NCBI GenBank assembly: GCA_030849965.1
Contig: JAVDKL010000001.1
Coordinates: 1,842,554 to 1,906,553 of the forward strand
DNA from: Schauerella fraxinea
Lineage (GTDB): Bacteria > Pseudomonadota > Gammaproteobacteria > Burkholderiales > Burkholderiaceae_B
Length of the DNA: 64,000 nt
Reading direction: 5' to 3'
In this document: piece after piece, positions 26,019 to 35,153 of the stretch
Numbering within the stretch: the stretch's first letter is position 1
How the letters are laid out: the number at the start of each line of letters is the position of its first letter
Position numbers and translations under genes: made by a program
The notes under the pieces: model-generated
The model's input: the letters and a program-made list of their open reading frames with translations, nothing else
The model's database searches: none
Told to the model about the DNA's origin: nothing

Positions 26019-28278
26019 TGACGATCGCCGCGCGACCCGGCGCCACGTTGGCATAGTGCGCCGGATAGGCCTTGTCGAAGTAGCGCTTGTCGAACAGATT
26101 CAACACGTTCAACTGCAGGTTCAAATTGCGGTTGACCTCGTAACCGGCCATGGCGTCGAAGCGCCAGTACGACGGAATGTAGGTCGTGTTGGTCGTGTTG
26201 CCGTATTGCTTGTCGACGTAATACGCGCCGCCCCCCACCGTGAACTGCGGCAGCACTTTGTAGGTGCTCCACAGGCTCAGGCTGTTGCGGGGCGTTTGCG
26301 GGAAGTCGTTGCCTTCGTCCGTGCCGGCCGGGCCACCGTCCTTGATTTCGCTCTTCATGAAGGTATAGCCGCCGAATACCTGCCACTTCGGCGTGATCGC
26401 GCCAGACACGCCCAGCTCCAACCCGTTGACCTGCCGCTTGCCGGCCATCGCGTAGTTGCCGGATGGCAAGGTGATGCGGGCGTTATCGGTTTCGGTGCGG
26501 AAGAGCGCGGCCGTCAGGCTCATGCGACGATCGAGCACATCCCACTTCGTGCCCACTTCATATGTCTTGTTCTTCTCGGGCGCCAGGTCGGCGGCATTGA
26601 TGCCGACGCCCCCGCGGCCCGGTGTGATGCCTTGGGTTTCACTGCCTTCGCCAAGCGTGCCGTTGGTCGGCGTGGACGAGGTGCCGAAGCTTGCATAGAA
26701 GCTCGTGGTCTCAACCGGCTTGTACACCACACCAGCCTGGTAGTTGACCAGGGTGTCGTCGCGGCGAATTACTTGATAGTTGTTGGCAGGCGTATTGGTG
26801 AACTTGGTGCGGTAGTCATCCAGACGCAAGCCGCCGTTGAGCAACCAATGCTCGCTCAACGTCATCGTGTCGAAAGCGTATAGCGACACCGACGTATTGC
26901 GCGATTTCGACGGTTGCCCGACCCGTTCGCCGCTCAACGAATTGACCCACGGATCAGACGGGCTCGGATTGTAGAGACTCGTGCAGAAGTAGCGGGAGAG
27001 CGCGCCGATGCCGGCGTTGCAACTGGTGCCGGTGCCGCGATTGACGGCCAGCGTGTCGCGCTGACCGTTCTCGACCGACCACTCGGCGCCCGTCAGAAAC
27101 TTGTGTTTGTACGCGCCGGTGTTGAACTCGCCGTCAAGCTCGGTCTGGTTGGCGAAGCTCGACACATCGCTGCTGCGCGTATTGGCGCGGCGCCACACCT
27201 TGCCGTTGAGCACGTTGCCCTGGCTATCGTCGGGCTGCGTCCACACATAGTTCTGGTTCGAATAGGTGTAGCGCGAAGTATTGCGCAGCGTGAGCTTGTC
27301 GGTGAAATCATGCTCCAGCGCGATCGTACCGATGTCGGTATTGGTGCGACGGTAGTCGCTCTTCAAGCCGTAAAAATTGTCGCGATCGACATCGGCCGGA
27401 CCCGTGCGCGTGATCCCCATGTAGCTGCCGGTACGCGTGACCCGCGTGCTCGGGTAGGCATAAGGAATGCCGCCATCGGGAATGTCGTTGGTCTTCAGAT
27501 GGTAGTAGCTGAACGTGGCGCGATTGGGCGTGCCCAGGCCGAATGCCAGCGAGGGTGCAATGCCCCAGCGCTCGTTGCTGACCACATCGCGGCCAGCCAC
27601 GTCGGCGTTGTGATACATCGCGTTCAAGCGAAAAGCGGTCGAATCCGACAGCGCGAAGTTGCTGTCGAGCGTGCCGCGGTAATAGCTATCCGTGCCGAAC
27701 GCCAGCGATGCCGCATTGAAATCCTCAGCCTTCGGAGTCTTGCTGATCAGGTTGATGCTGCCGCCCGCGCCGCCCCGCCCGCCATAGGCGCCATCCGAAC
27801 CCTTGATGACTTCGATCTGCTCGAGGTTGAACACTTCGCGCGAGGTGGCGCCGATATCGCGCAGGCCGTCGATGAAGGTGCTGGACTGCGCATCCGAGCC
27901 ACGGATGAAGGGCCGGTCGCCCAGCGGATTACCCCCCTCGCCCGCGCCAAACGTGATCCCCGGCGAATTGCGCAACGCTTCCGTCAACGTCGATGCGGCC
28001 TGATTCTGCAGCAACTCTTGCGGAATGATCTGCACCGACTTCGGCGTATCCAGGAGCGGCGCCGTGAACTTCTGCGAGGCCGACGACTTGACGTCGTAGC
28101 TCGGCGTGCTGTCGCCCTCGACTCGCACCGGGCTCAACTGCGGCACCGCTGCGGCATTCTGCGCCATCACATCGGCTGCGGTAAACATCAGCGCGGGGGT
28201 GGCGAATGCAGTCATCAGCGCACCGGCCATCGGCGTGCGGGAGGACGGCGATGCGCGATCGGTCAGGGACGAAGTCAC
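25999..28278 (-). CDS. TonB-dependent catecholate siderophore receptor (Fiu/PiuA-like)
   Basis: 759-residue outer-membrane receptor. A signal region (up to VMAQN) is followed by the plug domain (PKSVQIIPQELLQNQAAST, RPFIRGSDAQSSTFIDGLRD, EVIKGSDGAYGGRGGAGG) and a 22-strand barrel. It ends in the family C-terminus NLNLQLNVLNLFDKRYF and a terminal aromatic residue (SVNVKY). No N-terminal signalling (STN) domain, so it does not talk to an anti-sigma factor. The plug sequence and the PiuC and Sel1 neighbours point to the Fiu/PiuA group, which takes up ferric catecholates and catechol-bearing antibiotics. Probably Fur-regulated; see the inverted repeat upstream. Confidence 0.92.
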   Translation of the reverse strand: MTSSLTDRASPSSRTPMAGALMTAFATPALMFTAADVMAQNAAAVPQLSPVRVEGDSTPSYDVKSSASQKFTAPLLDTPKSVQIIPQELLQNQAASTLTEALRNSPGITFGAGEGGNPLGDRPFIRGSDAQSSTFIDGLRDIGATSREVFNLEQIEVIKGSDGAYGGRGGAGGSINLISKTPKAEDFNAASLAFGTDSYYRGTLDSNFALSDSTAFRLNAMYHNADVAGRDVVSNERWGIAPSLAFGLGTPNRATFSYYHLKTNDIPDGGIPYAYPSTRVTRTGSYMGITRTGPADVDRDNFYGLKSDYRRTNTDIGTIALEHDFTDKLTLRNTSRYTYSNQNYVWTQPDDSQGNVLNGKVWRRANTRSSDVSSFANQTELDGEFNTGAYKHKFLTGAEWSVENGQRDTLAVNRGTGTSCNAGIGALSRYFCTSLYNPSPSDPWVNSLSGERVGQPSKSRNTSVSLYAFDTMTLSEHWLLNGGLRLDDYRTKFTNTPANNYQVIRRDDTLVNYQAGVVYKPVETTSFYASFGTSSTPTNGTLGEGSETQGITPGRGGVGINAADLAPEKNKTYEVGTKWDVLDRRMSLTAALFRTETDNARITLPSGNYAMAGKRQVNGLELGVSGAITPKWQVFGGYTFMKSEIKDGGPAGTDEGNDFPQTPRNSLSLWSTYKVLPQFTVGGGAYYVDKQYGNTTNTTYIPSYWRFDAMAGYEVNRNLNLQLNVLNLFDKRYFDKAYPAHYANVAPGRAAIVSVNVKY

Positions 28279-28301
28279 GGCAAGCTGCTCCTAAAGAATT
28301 G

Positions 28302-28328
28302 AGAATTGTTCGTATCCGGAGCAATTCT
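28302..28328. promoter_or_regulatory. Inverted repeat upstream of the Fiu-like receptor gene
   Basis: AGAATTG at 28302-28308 and CAATTCT at 28322-28328 form a perfect 7-bp inverted repeat 13 bases apart, starting 24 bp before the receptor ATG on the minus strand. The left part weakly resembles a Fur box. It may be an operator; a clean 19-bp Fur box was not found in the 28279-28535 gap. Confidence 0.35.
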
Positions 28329-28535
28329 AGGAGCGAAAATGCGTTTGATTCTTATGTGCTTACAGAGATTCCTGCAAATACAACATATTCGTGACGAGTA
28401 AAAATTCCCACTCTGACGATCAGCTTAAAAATCAGTCACTTATGGCGACTGCGGGGCCTATTTTTTGTAAGTCGGGGACGGATGGACACGGCTGAGCAAG
28501 GCTCGCCGGCGCGGACTTTTGCCGGAAACCACCCG

Positions 28536-29651
28536 CTACTTCGCGTCAGCCAACACATGCGGCCCCACGTCCGCCAGCGTCGCGCATCCAGTGAGCGCCA
28601 TCGCCGTCTCCAGTTCGGCACGCAGGATATGCATGACGTGCGCCACGCCCAGCGCACCGGCCACCGCCAACGCATACACCGCCGGTCGCCCAACGCATAC
28701 GGCATCGGCACCCAATGCCAGCATCTTCAACACATCGGTACCGCGCTGAATACCGCCATCCACCAGAATTTTCACCTGGCCAGTGGCCACCTGCACCACC
28801 GCTGGCAACTGCGCGGCGCTGCCCGGCTGCCCGTCCAGCGTACGCCCGCCGTGATTGGACACCACGATGCCGTCAACGCCCGCCTCGATCGCACGGCGCG
28901 CATCATCTGCCGCTGTCACGCCCTTGACCAGCAAGGGCAGATCCGTCTGCTGGCGCAGCCATGCCAGGTCGCGCCAGGTGGGCGCCGCCGTCAACAAACC
29001 CGACCCAAATAACGGACTGGCACCCAGCGGTGCGGTAAACGAAGCGTGCGTTTGCATGCCGACCAGATTGACTGCACTGACATCGGCCGGCAATACGAAC
29101 CCCGCGCGGTGCTCCCGCGCCCGGATGCCGTTGACCGGCGCATCCACCGTGACGACGACGGCCGCGCAACCGGCTTGTTTGGCACGCGCGAGCAGTTGGC
29201 AGGTGTGATCGCGATCGGGCTGCATATAGAGTTGGAACCAGGACGGCACCTGGGTCGCCGCCGCCACGTCTTCCAGGAGCATGCTCGCCTGCGTGCTGAT
29301 CACCATGCCCGCCCCCACCGCCGACGCGCCGGTCGCCATGGCCACTTCGCCATCGGCATGCGCCAGCCGTTGATAGGCCACGGGTGCGATCAAGATCGGG
29401 TGCGCGTAGGGCACGCCGAACAGCGTGCATTCGGTGCTTGCCCCATCCAACCGCGACAGCACCCGGTTCTGCAGCCGCAGGGCATCGAGCGCCTCCCGGT
29501 TGTGCCGTAGCGTGGACTCGTCGCCCGCCCCGCCCGAAAAGTAGGCCCACGCCTGTTCGGTCAGGTGGGCCGGTGCGGCAGCGGCATAATCCGCGGCCGA
29601 CACCAACGAACGCGGAATGTGGGCAAGCGGTGCGTCGGGGGTGCTGTTCAT
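28536..29651 (-). CDS. FMN-dependent alpha-hydroxy-acid oxidase/dehydrogenase
   Basis: 371-residue flavoprotein of the lactate/glycolate oxidase family, which oxidises 2-hydroxy acids to 2-oxo acids. FMN-site blocks include PILIAPVAYQRLAHADGE, GMVISTQASM, LLVKGV (active-site Lys) and VSNHGGRTLDGQPG (catalytic His, Arg). The DGGIQRGTDVLKMLALGAD block binds the FMN phosphate. No fused cytochrome domain and no membrane segment. Its ATG overlaps the stop of the PiuC-like gene (ATGA), so it belongs to the iron block although it is not a usual member. Substrate is unknown; lactate, mandelate and longer 2-hydroxy acids are all possible. Confidence 0.9.
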   Translation of the reverse strand: MNSTPDAPLAHIPRSLVSAADYAAAAPAHLTEQAWAYFSGGAGDESTLRHNREALDALRLQNRVLSRLDGASTECTLFGVPYAHPILIAPVAYQRLAHADGEVAMATGASAVGAGMVISTQASMLLEDVAAATQVPSWFQLYMQPDRDHTCQLLARAKQAGCAAVVVTVDAPVNGIRAREHRAGFVLPADVSAVNLVGMQTHASFTAPLGASPLFGSGLLTAAPTWRDLAWLRQQTDLPLLVKGVTAADDARRAIEAGVDGIVVSNHGGRTLDGQPGSAAQLPAVVQVATGQVKILVDGGIQRGTDVLKMLALGADAVCVGRPAVYALAVAGALGVAHVMHILRAELETAMALTGCATLADVGPHVLADAK

Positions 29652-30328
29652 GTTTGCGACCATTCTCGCAGCAGGTTGTGATAAACGCCCGTCAGCCCCA
29701 CGAGTGCAGGATGACCGGCGTCGGTAGCAGTGAGCGACTGCACGGCCTGATCGAGATCCCACAACATCCGCCGCCGGCCATCGGCCGCCACCAAACTCTG
29801 AATCCAGACCACCGCCGCCAACCGCGCGCCGCGTGTGACGGGCCGCACCCGGTGCACGCTGGTGCCCGGATAAATCACCAGATGCCCTGCGGGCAGCTTG
29901 ATCGATTGCCCGCCATAGGTATCGACGATCTCGAGTTCACCGCCGTCATAGCTTGCGGGATCGGCCAAAAACAATGTGGCCGAGATATCGGTACGCACCC
30001 GATGCGTGGTGCCGGGCAAGGCGCGAATCGCATTGTCCACATGCTCGCCATACGTACCGCCGCCGGCATAGCGATTGAACATCGGCGGCAACACCTTCAA
30101 GGGCAACGTCGCCGCCAGAAAGCCGGGATGCGCGCCCAGGCGATCCAGTATGAGATTGCCCCACCGTTGCGCCGTCGCGTGTTCTGCCGGCAGTTGTTCG
30201 TTGCGCTTGGCGGCCACGGCGCCTGAACCCGCCGTGCTGCGGCCATCCGTCCACGTGGCCGCCGATAGGTCGGCCGCGCAGGCCCGCAGCTCATCGGGCG
30301 TCAACACATCGGGGAAAGTCAGCAGCAT
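29648..30328 (-). CDS. piuC: Fe(II)/2-oxoglutarate-dependent dioxygenase, PiuC/YbiX family
   Basis: 226-residue PKHD-type hydroxylase. The iron-binding triad is visible as H and D in GEHVDNAIRALPG and the distal H in GTSVHRVRPVTRGAR; the following Arg binds 2-oxoglutarate. Start ATG at 30326-30328 fits the family N-terminus LLTFPDVLTPDELR. PiuC proteins sit with Fiu/PiuA receptors and are iron-regulated; hydroxylation of a siderophore or of a protein has been proposed but not settled. Here it is the first gene of a minus-strand run PiuC, alpha-hydroxy-acid oxidase, receptor, Sel1. Confidence 0.9.
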   Translation of the reverse strand: MLLTFPDVLTPDELRACAADLSAATWTDGRSTAGSGAVAAKRNEQLPAEHATAQRWGNLILDRLGAHPGFLAATLPLKVLPPMFNRYAGGGTYGEHVDNAIRALPGTTHRVRTDISATLFLADPASYDGGELEIVDTYGGQSIKLPAGHLVIYPGTSVHRVRPVTRGARLAAVVWIQSLVAADGRRRMLWDLDQAVQSLTATDAGHPALVGLTGVYHNLLREWSQT

Positions 30329-30358
30329 CGTTTGTGTTCCAAATAAAAACCGGACCTT

Positions 30359-30399
30359 AAAAAAAACCGGACCTAAAGCCAATGAGGCTCAAGGTCCGG
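30359..30399 (-). terminator. Terminator of the RND pump operon
   Basis: Stem of 30367-30373 (CCGGACC) with 30393-30399 (GGTCCGG), with a small inner GCC/GGC hairpin, followed on the minus strand by eight T residues (30359-30366). It lies about 100 bp after the outer-membrane channel gene. A second copy of the CCGGACCTT half-stem occurs at 30350-30358. Confidence 0.8.
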
Positions 30400-30502
30400 C
30401 AACGATACGCGAAATTGTGCGAGGCGATCCACCCTTGCTCGGCGGTCGCGATCCCCATCGGCAGAGAGGGGGGATCGCGGCCGCGGTGCTCGGATCAACC
30501 GG

Positions 30503-31987
30503 TCAATCGACAGACACCTTCGGCGCATTGGCGGCCGTTACGGCATCGGCCGAGGCCATCGCGGGCAATTGCTGCGGCCAACCGCCCGCCAGCGACTTGT
30601 ACAACGCGATCAGCGACGTGGCTTCGCGGGCACGGCTTTGCACCAATTGATCCTCGGCGTCCAGACGTGTGCGCTCGGCTGACAACACATCGAGCACGCC
30701 GATCGCACCCGCATCGAACTGCACTCGCGCCACGTTCACGGCGCGTTCGCTCGACTGCGCGGCGCGCGTCAGCGCCTCGCGCTCTTCATGTGACCGTGCC
30801 AGGCGCACCAACGCGTTCTCGGTTTCTTCCATCGCGCGCAACACCGTGCGCTCGTAGCTGGCCATCGCGCCGGCCGCCTGGGCATTGGCCCCGGCAATCC
30901 GCGCACGCACCCGGCCAACATCGAGGAACGACCCGTCGATACCCAGCGTGAGCGCGCGCATCTCGCTGTCGCGACCGAACAGCGCTCCCACCGACAACGC
31001 CTGCGAACCGATCAACCCGCCCAGCGTGAAGCGGGGAAACAGATCCGCCGTGGCCACGCCAATGCGCGCCGTCGCGCCATGCAACCGTTGTTCGGCAGCG
31101 GCGATGTCGGGACGCCGACGCAAGAGATCGCCCGGTACGCCGGCGTTCACCGATGCCGGCAACGCAATCTGCGGCGCCGACTGCGCCAATTGCACGGCAA
31201 GCGACTCCGGCGTTTGACCGGTAAGCACCGCGATGCGGTTCGCCAGCACGGCAGCCTGCGCTTCGAGCGGCGGAATGCGCGCCTGCGTCAGCGCCAATTG
31301 CGCTTGCGTACGGTCGCTGTCGAACGCGGTACCGCGCCCGTTTTGCAGCAGAGCATCGATCAAGCGCAGCGTATCGCCCTGATTGGACGCGTTGTTGCGC
31401 GCCACCATCAACTGCGCTTGCACACCGCGCATTTGAAAATACGCGTCAGCAAGTTCAGCCACGATCCCGACCTGCACGGCTGCCAGATCGCTGGCCGACG
31501 CTTCCGTCTCTGCACGCTGCGATTCGATACTGCGGCGCACGCGGCCGAAGAAATCGAGTTCCCAGATGGCCGACAAGCGGGTGTCGAACAACTCGCCGTC
31601 GCGCTGCGAACGCGACACGCCGGGCAATTGCGACGCACTCGAACGGCCGGTCTGCGCGTCGCCGGACGCGCTCAACGTGGGATAGCGATCGAACTTCGAC
31701 GCCCCCAATAACGCATTGGCTTCATCGAAGCGCGACAAGGCAATGCGAATGTCGTGATTGGCGGCCAGTGCCGCATCGACCAGCTGCGTGAGCTGCGGAT
31801 CGCCGAGATCGCGCCAGAACGCCAGGTCGGGCGCAGGCGGCGGCTCGTTTTGCGCCGCCGCATTCTGCCCCACATAGGCATCGGCATGCGGCGCTGCAGG
31901 GGCCGTGAAGTCGGGGCCCACCGCGCACGCCGCCAGAAGCGACATGAGCGTCAGCGCGCCGAATGAACGGAAGACACGATCAAACAT
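30503..31987 (-). CDS. RND efflux outer-membrane lipoprotein (OprM/OprN/NodT family)
   Basis: 494-residue outer-membrane channel of the TolC superfamily. A lipoprotein signal (FGALTLMSLLAACAVGPDF; Cys lipid anchor) is followed by two OEP repeat halves. Family blocks: WRDLGDPQLTQLVDAAL, AIWELDFFGRVRRSIE, VPGDLLRRRPDIAAAEQRL and LIALYKSLAGGW. The ATG at 31985-31987 overlaps the pump gene stop by eight bases. Third gene of a minus-strand adaptor-pump-channel operon. Confidence 0.94.
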   Translation of the reverse strand: MFDRVFRSFGALTLMSLLAACAVGPDFTAPAAPHADAYVGQNAAAQNEPPPAPDLAFWRDLGDPQLTQLVDAALAANHDIRIALSRFDEANALLGASKFDRYPTLSASGDAQTGRSSASQLPGVSRSQRDGELFDTRLSAIWELDFFGRVRRSIESQRAETEASASDLAAVQVGIVAELADAYFQMRGVQAQLMVARNNASNQGDTLRLIDALLQNGRGTAFDSDRTQAQLALTQARIPPLEAQAAVLANRIAVLTGQTPESLAVQLAQSAPQIALPASVNAGVPGDLLRRRPDIAAAEQRLHGATARIGVATADLFPRFTLGGLIGSQALSVGALFGRDSEMRALTLGIDGSFLDVGRVRARIAGANAQAAGAMASYERTVLRAMEETENALVRLARSHEEREALTRAAQSSERAVNVARVQFDAGAIGVLDVLSAERTRLDAEDQLVQSRAREATSLIALYKSLAGGWPQQLPAMASADAVTAANAPKVSVD

Positions 31988-34900
31988 GCGAATTCTCCTG
32001 CGTGGCGAGCTGGGCCGCGGCACGGCGTTCGCCGCGGGTGGCCAAGCGTCGCAACGCGACATAAAAGACCGGGGTCAACACCAGGCCGAACAGCGTCACG
32101 CCCAACATGCCGGCGAACACCGTCACACCCATCGCGCGGCGCACTTCGAAGCCGGCGCCATGACCCACCATCAGCGGCACCACGCCGGCGATGAAGGCGA
32201 TCGAGGTCATGATGATCGGACGCAGGCGCAGACGGCACGCTTGCAGTGCGGCATCGATCGTGCTCATGCCCTTCTCTTCGAGTTCACGGGCGAACTCCAC
32301 GATCAAGATCGCGTTCTTGCATGCCAGCCCGATCAACACCACCAAACCGATCTGCACGAAGATGTTGTTGTCGCCACCCGACAACCACACCCCTACCATC
32401 GCCGACAACAAGCACATCGGCACGATCAGGATCACCGCCAGCGGCAAGGTCCAGCTTTCATACAAGGCGGCAAGCACCAGGAATACCAACAACACCGCCA
32501 GCGGGAAAACGATCATCGCCGCATTGCCCTGCGTCACCTGCTGATAGCTCAGGTCGGTCCATTCCAGATGCATGCCGGGCGGCAGCACCTTGTCGGCCAC
32601 GGCCTGCACCGTCTGCAACGCTTCGGACGACGACACGCTGCGCGGGTCGGCCTCGCCGATCAGATCGGCAGACGGATAACCGTTGTAGCGAATCACGGGA
32701 TCGGGGCCGTAGCTTTCGCGGATATTGACCACACTGCCGATCGGCACCATATCGCCGCGATCGTTGCGGGTGCGCAGGTTGGTGATGTCTTCGATCGACT
32801 GGCGATACGGCGCGTCGGCTTGTGCCATCACGCGGAACGTGCGGCCAAAACGCGTGAAGTCATTCACGTAGGTCGAACCCAGATACACCTGCAGCGATTC
32901 GAACAGATCCGTCACGGCCACGCCCTGCGCCTTGGCCTTCGTGCGATCGACCTCGGCATCCAGCTGCGGCACGTTGGCCTGGTACGAGCTGATCGGAAAC
33001 TGGAAGCCCGGTTGCTGCACCAGCGTGCCCGCCATCCCTTGCATCGCATTGTTCAACGCGGCGTAGCCGGCCGCACCGCGATCCTGGATGTAGAGCGAAT
33101 AGCCGGATCCCGTGCCCAGACCCATGATGGCCGGCGGCATGATCGCAAACGCCAGACCTTCCTGGATGCTGGAGAACTTCACGTTCAACTCATTGGCGAT
33201 TTCCTGCGCCGTGCGCGTGCGTTCCGAGAACGGCTTGAGCGTGAAGAACACCACGCCGCTGTTGGACGTATTGGTTTGCTGCAGCACGTTAAAGCCCGGG
33301 AAGCTCACAGCTTTCGCCACGCCTTCCGTCTTGAGCGCGATTTCGCTGATGCGTTTGAGCGTGTCATCCGTGCGTTCGATCGACGCGCCATCGGGCATCT
33401 TCACCGCACCGATCACATACAGCTTGTCTTGCGTGGGAATAAAACCGCCCGGCACCACCTTGAACATCACGCCGGTTGCCACGAGCAACACGATATACAC
33501 GGCAAACACCGCGCCGCGCTTGCCCAGCGTGCGGGCCACGCCGCCACGATAAGCATCCGAGCCACGCTGGAACCAGCGATTGAACGGGCGGAACAACCAA
33601 CCCATCGAGCGGTTGATGCCGCGGGTAAGGAAGTCGGGCTTGGCATCGTGCGATTTCAGCAGCAACGCGGCGAGCGCCGGCGACAGCGTCAACGAGTTGA
33701 TGGCCGAAATCACGGTCGAGATGGCGATGGTGACAGCAAACTGCTTATAGAACTGACCGGTTACGCCCGACAAGAACGCCATCGGCACGAACACCGCGCA
33801 CAGCACCAGCGCGATGGCCACGATCGGCCCGCTCACTTCCCGCATCGCCTGATGCGCGGCCGCCAACGGCGCCAATCCCTCTTCGATATTGCGCTCGACG
33901 TTTTCCACCACCACGATGGCATCGTCCACCACAATCCCGATGGCAAGCACCAGGCCGAACAAGGTCAACGTATTGATCGAGAAACCCAGCGCCAGCAGCA
34001 CGGCGAACGTGCCCACGACCGACACCGGCACCGCGATCAACGGAATGATCGACGCGCGCCAGGTTTGCAAGAACAGAATCACCACCAGCACGACCAGCAG
34101 AACGGCTTCACCCAACGTGGTGATCACCGACTTGATCGAGTCCCGCACGAAGATCGTGGGGTCATACACCACGTCCCACGTGATGCCTTCGGGAAAGCCC
34201 TGTGCGAGTTCGCCCATCTTGGCGCGCACTTGATCGGACACGTCGATGGCGTTGGCGCCCGGCGATTCGAAAATCGGAATCGCCACCGCTTGCTCGTTAT
34301 CCAGATACGCACGCAGCGCATAGTCCGCCGCGCCCAACTCGATACGCGCCACATCGCCCAAGCGCGTGATCTGCCCTTGCGCGCCGGTCTTCACCACGAT
34401 ATTGGCGAATTCGTCTTCAGTAACCAGACGCCCTTGTGCATTGATCGGCAGCAGGAAGTCGCTGCGATTGGGATTGGGTGGCGCACCCAATTGGCCGGCC
34501 GACACCTGCACGTTCTGTTCGCGCACGGCGGCAACCACTTCGCCGGCCGTCATGCCCAGATTAGCGATCTTGTTGGGATCGAGCCACAAGCGCATCGAGT
34601 AGTCGCCCGACCCGAACAGGCGGGCATCGCCCACGCCGCGCAGGCGCGCCAGCTCGTCACGTACATGCAGCACTGCATAGTTGCGCAGGTACAGCGCGTC
34701 GTAGCGCCCATCGGGCGCGCGCAAGTGCACCACCATCGTGATGTTGGGCGACTGCTTGGCGGTCACCACGCCCTGACGGCGCACCGCTTCGGGCAGCCGC
34801 GCCTCGGCTTGCGCCACGCGGTTCTGCACCTTCACTTGTGCCTCATCGGGATCGGTGCCGGGACGGAACGTTACCGTCAGCGCGAGCACGCCATCAGCGC

Positions 34901-35153
34901 CCGCAACCGACTTCATGTAGAGCATGTCCTCGACGCCGGTGATCGCTTCTTCCAGCGGCGCGGCCACGGTGTCGGCAATTTCGCGGGGGTTGGCACCGGG
35001 GAACGTGGCGCGCACTTGCACGCTGGGCGGCACCACATCGGGATATTCGCTGATCGGCAGCAACGGAATGGCGATCAGGCCAACAACGAAAATGATGATC
35101 GACAAGACGGCCGCGAAAATCGGCCGGTCGACAAAGAATCGGGCGAAGTTCAT
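31980..35153 (-). CDS. RND multidrug efflux pump (HAE1 family, MexF-like)
   Basis: 1057-residue inner-membrane proton-driven pump with 12 helices and two large periplasmic loops. N-terminus FARFFVDRPIFAAVLSIII and the proton-relay Asp pair in TM4 (LAIGIVVDDAIVVVENVERN) are intact. GSGYSLYIQDRG and TFPGANPREIADTVAAPLEE mark the porter domains. Sequence blocks look closest to MexF/CeoB rather than AcrB/MexB (inference from recall). Its ATG overlaps the adaptor stop as ATGA. Likely exports chloramphenicol, quinolone or aromatic compounds, by analogy only. Confidence 0.95.
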   Translation of the reverse strand: MNFARFFVDRPIFAAVLSIIIFVVGLIAIPLLPISEYPDVVPPSVQVRATFPGANPREIADTVAAPLEEAITGVEDMLYMKSVAGADGVLALTVTFRPGTDPDEAQVKVQNRVAQAEARLPEAVRRQGVVTAKQSPNITMVVHLRAPDGRYDALYLRNYAVLHVRDELARLRGVGDARLFGSGDYSMRLWLDPNKIANLGMTAGEVVAAVREQNVQVSAGQLGAPPNPNRSDFLLPINAQGRLVTEDEFANIVVKTGAQGQITRLGDVARIELGAADYALRAYLDNEQAVAIPIFESPGANAIDVSDQVRAKMGELAQGFPEGITWDVVYDPTIFVRDSIKSVITTLGEAVLLVVLVVILFLQTWRASIIPLIAVPVSVVGTFAVLLALGFSINTLTLFGLVLAIGIVVDDAIVVVENVERNIEEGLAPLAAAHQAMREVSGPIVAIALVLCAVFVPMAFLSGVTGQFYKQFAVTIAISTVISAINSLTLSPALAALLLKSHDAKPDFLTRGINRSMGWLFRPFNRWFQRGSDAYRGGVARTLGKRGAVFAVYIVLLVATGVMFKVVPGGFIPTQDKLYVIGAVKMPDGASIERTDDTLKRISEIALKTEGVAKAVSFPGFNVLQQTNTSNSGVVFFTLKPFSERTRTAQEIANELNVKFSSIQEGLAFAIMPPAIMGLGTGSGYSLYIQDRGAAGYAALNNAMQGMAGTLVQQPGFQFPISSYQANVPQLDAEVDRTKAKAQGVAVTDLFESLQVYLGSTYVNDFTRFGRTFRVMAQADAPYRQSIEDITNLRTRNDRGDMVPIGSVVNIRESYGPDPVIRYNGYPSADLIGEADPRSVSSSEALQTVQAVADKVLPPGMHLEWTDLSYQQVTQGNAAMIVFPLAVLLVFLVLAALYESWTLPLAVILIVPMCLLSAMVGVWLSGGDNNIFVQIGLVVLIGLACKNAILIVEFARELEEKGMSTIDAALQACRLRLRPIIMTSIAFIAGVVPLMVGHGAGFEVRRAMGVTVFAGMLGVTLFGLVLTPVFYVALRRLATRGERRAAAQLATQENSHV

